Assembly (NCBI RefSeq): GCF_047495875.1
Contig: NC_092475.1
Span: 7,964,501-8,028,500, forward strand
Source: Pithys albifrons albifrons
Taxonomy: Eukaryota > Chordata > Aves > Passeriformes > Thamnophilidae
Direction of reading: 5' to 3'
Length of the DNA stretch: 64,000 nucleotides
In this document: positions 1 to 10,500 of the stretch, one piece after another
How the letters are laid out: each line of letters starts with the position of its first letter
Numbering within the stretch: position 1 is the stretch's first letter
The notes under the pieces: generated by a model
What the model saw: the letters and a program-made list of their open reading frames with translations, nothing else
Told to the model about the DNA's origin: nothing
Database searches by the model: none
Position numbers and translations under genes: made by a program

Positions 1-1300
1 GCCTGTGGTGTTGAGCAATGCCCTGTGGCAATTGCGTGGCTGCCTGAGGTGCCATGGCTTCCTCCCTCCTGCTGTCTAGTAAGATTTGGGGTTTCCACTC
101 TGCATTACCCTTCTGAACCGCGCCATAATCTTGGGTGGGGGTTTACCTTCGCAGCAGCTTTGGAGCTTAGGGAACCCTCAGTTCACAAGCGGGAAGCTGA
201 GGTACCGACCCTGGTAAATTTTTTGCTAATGAATGCAATGGAAATGCATATTGAGTCTGACTTGAGCTGAACCGAGTTCTGCTGAACCTTTACCCAGTGT
301 CGTGCTCCTCCAAATCAACAAAATTGTCTCTTCACCAACATCAATCTCTCTCTCCAATGTTTTCTAGCAACTCATTTCATTTTTCATAGATAGACGTGTG
401 TGTGTTTTGTTCTACATGAAATCAAAACGCAGTCACGTCTCCCACAAAGGTGTTGCAATCTCCATATATTCAAGGATTCTCATTTTTGCTTGTGCAAGAC
501 CCATGTGGCTTCAGTGGGGGTTGGAGCAGGGGTGAGGTGACATTTTACAGCACAGTAAATTCGAGCCGCAGCCGAGGGGGACTGCAGTCATCTCCAGCCA
601 CATGGACTGTCCCCCGTGTGCCACCCATCCTGGGGCCACCCAGCTGGGGCTCGCGGGGAGGATTGAAACGTGTTCACATGGAACCCAACAGCAAAGAGGG
701 GAGTCAAAATGAAAACGATTCCACTGTGTACTAACACAAGTTAGTGGAGGAAAACTCTTTCAAAGTGTTGCTTTATCACTTGTTTCAACTTTTCCACGTG
801 ATGAACCTTTTACGTGTCTAACGTTTTTACTCGCTGTTAAAAATACTCCCGGCTCGATTGTGCCGATTTCCCAGAAAATGAGACTTTGAAGACTCTTTAA
901 ACAACTGCACCAACTCCAGCGTCATTGCGCTCCGTCTGGATCCGCTTTTAAAGCCCCTTAAGTTTGCCCACCCAGCGGGAGACCCAGTTTGCCCGCTCCG
1001 ACTATCAGCGCTCGTCCCGTTTCCACCTTATCGAGCAACAAAGGGAAGAATTGGCATTGTCCGGAGTTTCTGCTGGTTTGGGGAGGACGAGGGGGGGAAA
1101 GTCTTTAGAAGCACAATGTAAAAAGCGCAGGTGAAACAACAAAGGTGCTGGGGGTCGGGAGCCTGGCAGGCCGTGCTGCGGGTTGTTTGTTTACTCGGGG
1201 GGTGGCAGGTCCCCCCGGGCCACCGCGGGACTCTCGCCTTTGTCGCCCGGCGGGGCGGGCCGGGCGCCGGGACTACATGGCCCAGCGTGCCCCGCTGCGC
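1..1300 (+). promoter_or_regulatory. SALL4: SALL4 upstream flank and distal promoter
   Basis: This stretch holds no convincing gene. Positions 1-840 are ordinary sequence of mixed composition. From about 840 the sequence becomes CpG-richer and runs into the SALL4 CpG island. SOX-type AACAAAG cores occur near 1037-1043 and 1137-1143, and an inverted ATTGT near 1055-1059. SALL4 is a known pluripotency-network target in mammals, so SOX-like sites are plausible, but short motifs alone are weak evidence. No TATA box stands out. The short open frames here have no recognisable domains. Confidence 0.45.
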
Positions 1301-1319
1301 GGATCAATGGGGCTGATTT

Positions 1320-1510
1320 GAATAATCTGTGAGCCCTTGGACTCAGGCCAATCAGCCGTCAGGGACCCATGATAAATCGCAATGCATTATTGATAATCAT
1401 AATTGCTCTGACATGCGCATTCCGCCCAATGGGGGTAATTTCCCAACTCTAGGAATTTGTTGTGAAGAGGAAAATAATTGCTACTATTTTGCTCCCGATG
1501 CTGGTGCACC
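1320..1510 (+). promoter_or_regulatory. SALL4: SALL4 proximal promoter and 5' UTR
   Basis: The 190 bases before the start codon are AT-rich, although GC-rich sequence lies on both sides. They contain CCAAT boxes at 1348-1352 and 1426-1430. An ATTA/ATGCAT-rich homeodomain or POU-like patch lies at about 1379-1406, and an NRF1/TEAD-like patch near 1411-1423. Transcription probably starts inside this block, giving a short 5' UTR, but the exact start cannot be read from sequence. Confidence 0.55.
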
Positions 1511-1580
1511 ATGTCGCGACGGAAGCAGGCGAAGCCCCAGCACATCAACTCCGAGGAGCAGCCCCCAGATGCTGCAAGTG
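1511..1580 (+). CDS. SALL4: SALL4 coding exon 1
   Basis: Encodes residues 1-23 plus the first base of Gly24, including the NuRD-recruiting N-terminal peptide shared by SALL proteins. The donor is GTGAGC at 1581, phase 1. The exon is too short to show as a long open frame and was found from its peptide and donor. Confidence 0.95.
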
Positions 1581-4500
1581 GTGAGCGCAAACGGGCGCGG
1601 AGCGGCCGCGGCTTCCAGCCTGGCTGATACGCGGCGGGCGCGGAGGGAGCTTCCCGGGGGGCTTTTTCCACCCTCGTGCTTCACCCCGCGTTCTTTTCCC
1701 CCCGCGGGCTCTGCTTGGGACCCGACCCCCAGCTCTCCCCAAGGTTTTGGGGGCACTGAGCTTCCCACGCCCCTGCGGAGCCCCGCGCGGTGTTGTTCCG
1801 CGGGGCTGAGCGGGGCACCGACACCTCGGGATTTTTTTTTTTTTTTTGGAGTGGGGGCTCGGCTTTGAGCCGCTCCGGAGCGCAGCCCTGCGCGCGGGGC
1901 TGCCCGAGGGGTCCCTCGCCCTGCCCGGCCGGTGGCCCCGCAATGCCCCGCACGCGCCCCCCGGCTCCGCGGAGCCTCCGCCAGGTTCCGCGTGGGGGGC
2001 ACGGGGGGCGCAGACTCATGGGAGGGGACCCCCAAAGCCTCCCTGAGGCGGAGGGAATTGGGGGGGCGGGGGGCAAGCGGTGTGGGGGGGAGCAGAGGAA
2101 GAAATTGGAGACAACTTCGGAAGGATAGGAAATAGCTCGAGTTTGGTTGCCTTGAGCTATTCAGCACTTTCTCGGGAGTTATTTGAGGATTTTTTTTGAG
2201 CTTTAAAAAAAAAAAAGAAAAAATCCTCCACGCTCGGACTATTTTTGTTGGAGATCACAATCGCCCTGGACCTTTTGTAGCTTGACCTCCAGCCATCTTT
2301 GATTTCCGACTTCCTAAAATAACTCCGGTGAGCTAATGTGGGGTGTGCGGGAGCGCTTTGGATTTGGGCGGCGTGGGGGACTTTACCACCGCAAATCACT
2401 GTCCCCGTGTTTGGGAAGCTCGCAGCCCTGGGCCCTGCAGCGGGAGAAGTAGAAATTTCGGCTGAAATTAGCCTTGAGCTCCCGGTGCGGTGGGCGTGCA
2501 GGGGAAGGGGCGGAGGGCGCTCTCTCTGGTGGCCCCCGCGGGTCCGGGGAAGGGCCGGGGCTCCCGAAGCGTGGCCGCTCCCGTGGCGGAGCAGCATCTC
2601 CCCGGAGCGGAGGCTTGGCGGCTCCCTGGCACCGCTGCGGGCTCTGCCACCGCTATCACCGCCCTCGGTGCCGGGGTCTCTCCCACGGAGCCCGTGCTGC
2701 GCCCAGCCGGGACTGCGGCCGGGAGGAGAGCACGTCCCGTCCCGGGTGGGGAGCGGGGCTGACCTGGGCTGCGCTTGTTCACACTTGTGGTCGTTGTACC
2801 CAAATGTTTCTGTGTCCCCCAAGAACTTTCTTTGGTTCTCTGCCATTATTTAAGAGTGGTTTTGTTTCCATCCCTAGAACTGATCAATACCCCTGCACGT
2901 TACGGGAGCTGCTTGTTCTCAGCCCGTAGGAGGTTCGGGCTCTTTAATTTTTTTCCTCCTCCCCCCCTCTCTTCTTTGAGTCGAAATGTGCAATTGTTGG
3001 GTCCGGTTAATGGTGACTTAAGAAACAGCATGCTGGCCAGAAGGCAATAAATCCCATGTTTAATGCATGACTGTTTTCCTTTGTGCATATGGTTAGGTTG
3101 GGGGATGGAGGTGATGTTTCCACATGTAAATCTCTGCCCGCTGCTGGAAAGGCACCTCCGGCCCCGCGTTGAAACAAAAGGGTTAATCACTCCTGATGCG
3201 GCCGCAGGGGCGGGGGAGGTGTGCGGGAGAGAGGGAGGGAGGATCGCTCCACACCGCGCTCTCCGGGGCAATAGCCAGCTGCTTTTTTGTTGTTGGTGGT
3301 GGACCTCTTTTTTTTTTTTTTTACTCTGTTCTTTTAACAACCAAATCCCTCCGGGAGCCGCTGCACAGGCCGAGGGACCTGGTGAAGCTCTGGCCATGCT
3401 AGAGGGGCTTATACTACTCATGGGGCGGTGGGATTTGGGGGGTCGAAGCTGCCCCGTCGGTACCCTCCGGCGCGGCCCGCCCGGGGGCGGCGGCCGGTGT
3501 AGGTCCCACACTGAGCCCCGTCCTGCGGCATCTCCGCTCTCAGAAATACAAACCCATGGCTGCGGGTCCGATGGCTCCGACCGCCCGCCAATATCCAAAA
3601 TAATCCTGATACTCCCCGCTCCAGGTGTGCCCGTAAATAATAAGTAATGAAGCTGTGTAACAAAGTCGAAATTCCGCGAGGATTTGTCTGGAGTATTATC
3701 GAGGATATACACATAGTCGTAATAATAAAATCAAGCCCTTATCTCCTCTTTTGCAAGTGTTCGCTTTTTTTGTAAAGCGATTTGGGACCCACCTCTGTGA
3801 ACAATGCAGAGGGTTAAAGTGTCCCGCGAACCTGGGGATCCATTAACAGGTCAAAAAATCAGCAGGTGGTCACTGAGGAATAATGCTACATACTGAAAAT
3901 TAGCATTTCCACAAAGGGCTTGAAAATACCCATTGTGCTGGATTGCTGCCATTAAAAATCGGATTCATTCTTAAAAATACAGTATCAAACTGTAACTTTA
4001 TTTTTTCTCAGTGTAAAATTAGAGATTTATTTTATTTAAATCCCCGTTCGTGTGCTGAGCTTTGCAGAAGTGGAGAGGGGTCTTGAACAAGCAAACCTAA
4101 GTTTTGCGCTGGTTTATTTTATGTTGAGTTTCGGTTGCTCGAAGGTGCAGTTGCTGTACAGGCTGGCCCCAAGCCTCGAGTTGCGGGCGCATCCCCCGGG
4201 GTGCTCAGCCTTGTGAAGGGGAAAGAGGGTGCGAGGGGCGGAGGGGGGCGATACCCGGCTTATTTTTCCTTTTACGTAAGTGAAACATTATAGTGGTTGT
4301 AGGGATGGAGCCCTTTCGCTGGGCTCGGCGGCATGTGACGTTTTGACAGAGCTGCTGCTCTAACCTTTGCCTCCTCCTGCTTGCTGTGGGTGGTAAGTTG
4401 ATGTCAGGCTCACAATTAGAACTCTCATGCAATTGACCTTGGCAGCGGGGTTTGTGCCGTTTACCTCGCTCCTAAACACTGTACTAGTGTTAAGTGTGGT

Positions 4501-7500
4501 CCGGGGCCGCCGCCTGCGCGGCTGCGGGAGGGGCAGCGCGGCTGCCGGGCAGGTAGGGCGGGCGGGGGGCTTTGGGGGGAACCGCGGCTTTTGGGAAGTT
4601 CGGAGCAAACTCCACAAGCAGCACTCGTCCCGTGGGTGATGTGTGAGTCGCTGCCGGCTCAGGTGGATGCCGGGGGGTCGCGGTGGCCCCGCCCGGGGGT
4701 GGCCGGTTTAGCGGCGGGGCCGGACGGGAGCGCGGGCCGTTAGTGCCCTCCACCGACCGGCCCCGGCACCTCCGCCGGGGCTCGGCTCGGGCAGCGCCCG
4801 CAGGTAACTCCAGGCGCTTCCCAAGGGCTCCGAGCCCCTTCCAGGCGCCGTCGGGCCGTCGGTGGGGCGGGAGCGGGGCAGCGCCCTCGGGGGCCGGTGC
4901 CTCGGAGTCTCGCTTTCCCCGCGCCTTTTAACGCTCGTTTTGCTCCTCATCTGTCTTTGGCCAAATATGTCTCTCGAATAGGCGGATAATCAAAAGGGTG
5001 ACTCAGTAGGCAGATAACGAAATAATTAAAGCCTTGAGAGGAAACCTGAAAGCACGTGAAATACTGATTGTAGGGGCAACGCGTTTCTGGTTCATTCTTT
5101 GATAGAAAAAATTCAGCTGGTGAATTTAGTGTAGAAAACATCAAGGCCTTTGGAATATTTCTATAAGTCGTTGTATGATTTACTTACTCAAGGAAGTGAT
5201 TTTGTCGTAAAGAAAGTGCATTAAATGACGTTTGATATTGGGGGGCGAAAGGGAAATTTTGGGCAGTTTACAGTTCTTGGAAGTCCCAGCTTTTCAACTG
5301 GCAACAGGAAAAAAGCATCAGGGAAAACAGCATGATGCCGAAGAGCAACAGGGAGCTGCTGGCAGAGTGGAGGGTCGATAATCCTTCATGAGTTAATTGT
5401 AACTGGGGAAGTGCATGATTTTGTTAACGTTAAAGTAAAAATAGTTGATTATTTATAGTCTGTGGGGAAAATAAGCTCACCAAAGTTACTAAAATTTCTG
5501 AAAAAGGTGGCTGGGAAAACCTGAGCTCTTTTCATCCCAGTTCAAGTGAAATAGAAAAAACAAGTCACTAGTGGCTCAGATGAGTGGCAGACCAGCAACA
5601 CGCTTCTGAAAATCACATCAAACCAGACTTATTTCACTCTTCTGCTGATTCACTTTAAAAAAATTAATTCGAGCTGTGTGGATTTTATCAGCCTTCCTTG
5701 TCGATGACCGCCTTGTCCTACACAATAGTGGATTTTTTCCATCCATTTGTCAGTGATTCAATCTAACCCCCCTGCCGGGTTTACTGCATTCTTCTAACTT
5801 ATTGGATAACTAGATGCTGAGAGATAACATTCCTGAAATTCGGGGGTGGGGAGATAAAAAAAAACCACAGTAGAAGTCCTATCCCTGGGAAGCCTTTGGA
5901 GAAGGGTTAAGTGAAGTGCACAAGCAATTGTGTCAGGGCTGTCCCCGGTAAATCCTTGTACAGTGTGGGCAGAGCTGATTCCTTGGCATGGAAACCCCCT
6001 GATTTCAGACCGTTAATTCATGTTAGTGATAACTGCTGGGGCTTTGGGGAGCCGAGGTGCTCTGATTGCAGCCCTTGATGCTGGGGAGAGGATGTACCTG
6101 GAAATCAAGATGAAGAGTTTTGTAGAAGCTGTTGATTTTTTAAAGAAACAGTAAATTGCTACTTGATTTTTTCAGCTACTACGCAGTAACCCAGTATCCT
6201 GCTTCTGATTTTATCTAAACCCCTTTGTGAGACAGAGAAAGACATTATATACACTTTTTCTAAAGTAGAAGGGAAAATAAGGCTTCTCTGTCGTGCAGCA
6301 AGTCGTTTCAAGCTCTGAATTGAATTTATTTGGAGCCCTAAGCTTAATGCCTTGCCATCAGGGGCACTGGAAACTAAAATAGATGACAGTAGCAGCAAGA
6401 GCTGGCAGGGGCAGGGCTGCCAACTAACCTGCTTCTGCCTAACAAGATACCTTCACTTTACTGGGGTTTTTCTCTGAGATGGCAACTGCAGTTTAGGATC
6501 AGAAAAGTTATCCTAGCACCTCAGAATTATGAAAATAAGGAGTATGGGCTGGGCTGGAGATTGGAAAAGGGGCATTGAATTTAGTGTGGTCTTATCACTG
6601 GCAAAGTAGAAAAATAAGAAAGTACTACCAAGGGAAGGGAGATAAATGATCAGATGCTTTGAAGAAGTTTATAAGTTTGAGGACTTGTCTAGATATTATC
6701 CTGGAATATCTCCTTGGAGGTAGGTAGCAGTCTTTGGTATAGACATTTCTGCTCCACTGGAAAAAGGAAAACCTGAGGTTTTGTAACTTGTGGAAACTGT
6801 ATGGTTGGGCCTGGAAGATAGGACTGTTAAAGCCTAAAACTATAAGGGATTTGGAAAAGAGATATTAATGTTTTAGTGTATTCTATGAAATATCCGTGTA
6901 ATGGATGGAAACAGGAAAGTCAAGTAGAGACCTCCCAAGTCAGTGTACAGAGTAGGTCTGGAACTTTGTTGTCTTTATTTTCCAACACAGATGCTTTCTT
7001 TCCCATTCATTCCCATTTCTGACTCTTGCAAAATGAGTTCAAAAAATCCCTTCTTGATCTTGTTTGACTCTATTTATTGCCTAAGTTCTGAATTATGTTC
7101 TAGTTGTACTTGCCTGCAGACTAGATTTCTCTGTATGTTTTTCTATAGAGTTAAATCAACATTAAAGTGATCAATTTAATGGTATTTGGGATGGAAATGT
7201 GCTTTTTTTCTTTCACTTACAGAACTTTGGGTTGAAGGAGAGGAGGGGAAAGTATTTATTTCTCCCTGTTTAGATAGGAGGCATGCAAGCGTTTTTGATC
7301 ATACAAGTGCAGAGAACACCTTTCCTCCCTGTTAAACGACTTGTAACCTTGAAGTGTATGTGATTTTATGCATATCGATTTGGATTTACTGCTCTGCAGA
7401 ACACAGCACAACAGGCTTCTGATGCTTGCAATGTTTTGTAATTGATCAGGTGTTTATAAATAAAATTGCAGGTGCACTTTCTGCGACACAACATTAAACT

Positions 7501-10500
7501 CTTGAAGTTTGATTTGTTGAGTGTACATATTCAGCTGGTTCAGCGAATAAGTGTAAAGGTGTGCGGTATCCTCCCTCAGATTGCTTCTACACCTCGCTGA
7601 AACAGCAAGTTAATGTGCTTGGCCATCCTTCCCCTCCACCCTGCTGTGTGCAGGATATATACACGTATCAGATGTGTGGTTTGGTCACACCATTGAAATG
7701 AAAGCTACAAATAGCTCCTGTGCTTGCAGGGTCTTGGGTTCACCTTGTAAAACGGTGTGAGCTGGGAGTGTGGGACCGGAGATGGATTACTGGAGCCACG
7801 AGGTCTGACCAGAGCAGATCTAGTCACACAAGTTCTCAGTGTGGTGTGGAGGTCTGGGCTGTGCCGTGCTGGGGCTGTGGGAGGTGAAGCACGTTTGTTA
7901 CTGCACCTTTGGCACCCACCAAAATTGCACCAATTAATGGGAGTTTCATAACGTTTGAGCTGACTGGGGGCTGGAATACAGCTGATGGGGCCTGGAATAC
8001 AGCTGGAGCCCTTCCTGCTTCTCCTTCAGCTGTGAAGTTTTGCCTCCCGAGCACTCCTGGGTACTGGCCTGCGTCAAGCTGGGTGTGAGTTTGTTGTTTG
8101 AAGGATGGTGAGACTGAGCAAAAACATCCTGTTTTGCTGTAGAGTTTCTCTTAACCTCTACTCCAGTTCTGATATTTCCCCCCAAATGATTTTTTTTTGT
8201 CCACGTGCAAATTCTGCTCAGTCCGATCTGGAGGGTGCTGGTGGTGGAAGTGCAGGAGGGGGACCTGGAGCCCAGCTCGGCTTTCCTTGTCCCTTCCTCA
8301 AAGTGGGTGAGTTGCAGAGGCAGCAAAACCGGGGTCTGAAACGACTTGGTGTGTTTTGCAAACAGGACTTGTTACTTGTATCATTTAGTTAGTTTAATAA
8401 TCACAGTATCAATGCTGGCTCATACCTATGTGTGCGATTCCATAGGTTAATCATCTCTTCTTTACTACTGTGTCTTTTTAGAGGTGAGGGGTGTTGGTGC
8501 GTGTGCTTTTGAAGGATTTAAAAGCTATTATCAGCCCTTTGGCAGCCCTCTTCAGTGTTAATTACTTTCATCATTGTGGAATGAAAGTCGTGTAATAGAT
8601 CAGTGTATAATTAAACATTACTCTGAAATTCTGTGTTAACACTCTTGTATGAATTTATGAGAGATGTTAACAAAGAATTAAAACCTGAAGTACAAACACC
8701 AAATAAGCTGCTGTGGCGTTTTGCTCAGTATTACAATACTTTACCTACCTTGTGTTCCTTTTAAGGTGTTTTGCAGGTGCTACCTTGGTCCAATGTTCCT
8801 TTTTTTTAACCTGTATAAAGAGATTTGGGGTAAACCTATTTTCACTGAGCCTTGCAAGAATCCTTTTATATTGTTTCTATTGCAAACACAACTGAGATGC
8901 AGATTTGTTCAGGGCAGCGAAAGAATTGCCATCAAAGTAAAGAGCAGGACTTGATTGATTTGCAAACTTGATTCCAGTGTCTTGTGTCTTTTGATTTGCG
9001 ATTCAGATGAAGTTGGTGATTTTAAGAATAGTGACTACTTGGTCTAAATCTAGCAATTAATAATGTGGCTTTCTTTTATTTTAAGGGAGTCCACAAGACG
9101 TCCCAGGTGATAGAGATGGTGAAATGAGTTCCAAAAGGTGCCGCACAGAGGAAACGAAAATCTGTGAGAAATGCTGTGCAGAATTCTTTGTTCTCTCTGA
9201 ATTTCTTGAGCATAAGAAAAATTGCACTAAAAATCCACCTGTTCTAATCATGAATGACAGTGAGGGAACAGTACCCCCTGAGAGCTTCTCTGAAGCTTCT
9301 CTAGGGAACTTTCCAAGCGACCGAATGGATAGCAGGACACGCAAGGACATTCAGTCAAAGGGCTGCACTGGTTCTATGGAAAAGAGAGAAGGAAAAATGG
9401 ATGCTGAATCGGTAGGAGGAATGTACCTTAAAATAGAACCCCCCGTCACACCTGCAGCTCCTGGGCTAAGCTATCTACCAAAATCCAAAGTACCAAACAC
9501 TAATGTGACTTTGCAGACGATACGTGGCACTAAAGTGGCTGTGAACCAGCGGACCTCTGATGCCATCTCCTCCTCAGCAGCCACTTTTAATGCTATCCCC
9601 ATGATCCTGGAGCAGCTCGTGTGTTTGCAGCAGCAGCAACTGCAGCAGATTCAGCTGACTGAGCAAATCCGCATTCAGATTGCCATGATGGCTCCCCATG
9701 CCCTGCATCCTTCTATAGCAGCTGCTACTGATCCACTAAAAGCTCTGGGCGCTCACATGTCTCAGCAGCTGTCGGCTGCTGTGGCTTTAATTGGACAAAA
9801 AGCTGGAAGCCAGAGCCTATCACTGGAATCCTTGAAGCAAGGAAAACTACCTCATTCTAACACTGGCATTGCAGCCGCGAGCTCGCTGGCTGCTGGGCTT
9901 TCCTCCTCCTTCCCCCTGAAGCCAGAGGGAAGCCGAAGCCTCCCTGGCTCCATTTCTCAGTTCCCGACGCCTTTGCTACCTCAGTCCTCCAACTCCGTCA
10001 TCTTCCAAAATCCACTTTCAGCTGTTTCTTCTGTGATAGATTCCTCAAAGAAGGGGAAGGGGAAGCCTCCCAACATTAGTGTGTCTGAAAGCAAACCGAC
10101 TGCAGAAGAGCCGTTCTTCAAACACAAGTGTAAGTTCTGTGGGAAGGTCTTTGGCAATGACAGTGCCCTGCAGATTCACCTCCGCTCCCACACCGGAGAA
10201 AGGCCGTACAAGTGTAACATTTGTGGTAACCGCTTCACCACCAAAGGAAACCTTAAAGTGCATTTTCAGCGTCACAAAGACAAATATCCCCATATAAAGA
10301 TGAATCCTTACCCGGTTCCTGAGCACCTGGACAATGTTCCCACTACCACTGGAATCCCGTATGGGATGTCTGTGCCACTGGATGAGTCTAACCTAATTGT
10401 GGATAGCAAACCTCTCCTAACAACTCTGCCTACCTCTGTGGCCACCAGTGCACCTCAGACCATCTCCAGCCTGGCAGGCATTAAGGAGTCCCTGCCTGGT

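Larger units (their letters stand above)
1130..2130. promoter_or_regulatory. SALL4: CpG island over SALL4 promoter and exon 1
   Basis: GC-dense, CpG-rich sequence covers the proximal promoter, exon 1 and the start of intron 1. It is interrupted by an AT-rich segment at about 1320-1500, immediately before the start codon. A T-run of about 16 bases lies near 1832-1847. CpG-island promoters without a TATA box are usual for developmental regulators. Boundaries are judged by eye. Confidence 0.7.
1581..9085 (+). other. SALL4: SALL4 intron 1 (7.5 kb)
   Basis: A non-coding intron with patchy composition. CpG-rich blocks lie at about 1581-2130, 2340-2770, 3180-3540 and 4490-4930, separated by AT-rich stretches with homeodomain- and GATA-like words. 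Two strong unused donor-like sites (GTAAGT at 4393, CAG|GTAACT at 4804) leave room for alternative first exons. From about 5100 to 9085 the sequence is ordinary AT-leaning intron without recognisable repeats. No other gene is supported. Confidence 0.85.

Noticed and set aside
1375..1406. A canonical SOX-OCT composite site in the SALL4 promoter
   Set aside because: The ATGCAT and ATTGAT words are suggestive, but the octamer half departs from ATGCAAAT at more than one position. Kept only as an AT-rich homeodomain/POU-like patch.
1329..1868. Open frame of 179 codons across SALL4 exon 1 in another frame
   Set aside because: It begins at a non-ATG codon and reads the first exon out of frame. The in-frame [11 protein letters not shown] peptide at 1511 with a proper donor explains the region.
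1484..2167. Open frame on the - strand opposite SALL4 exon 1
   Set aside because: Low-complexity Pro/Arg/Ala translation through a CpG island with a poly-Lys run from a T-tract; no domain.
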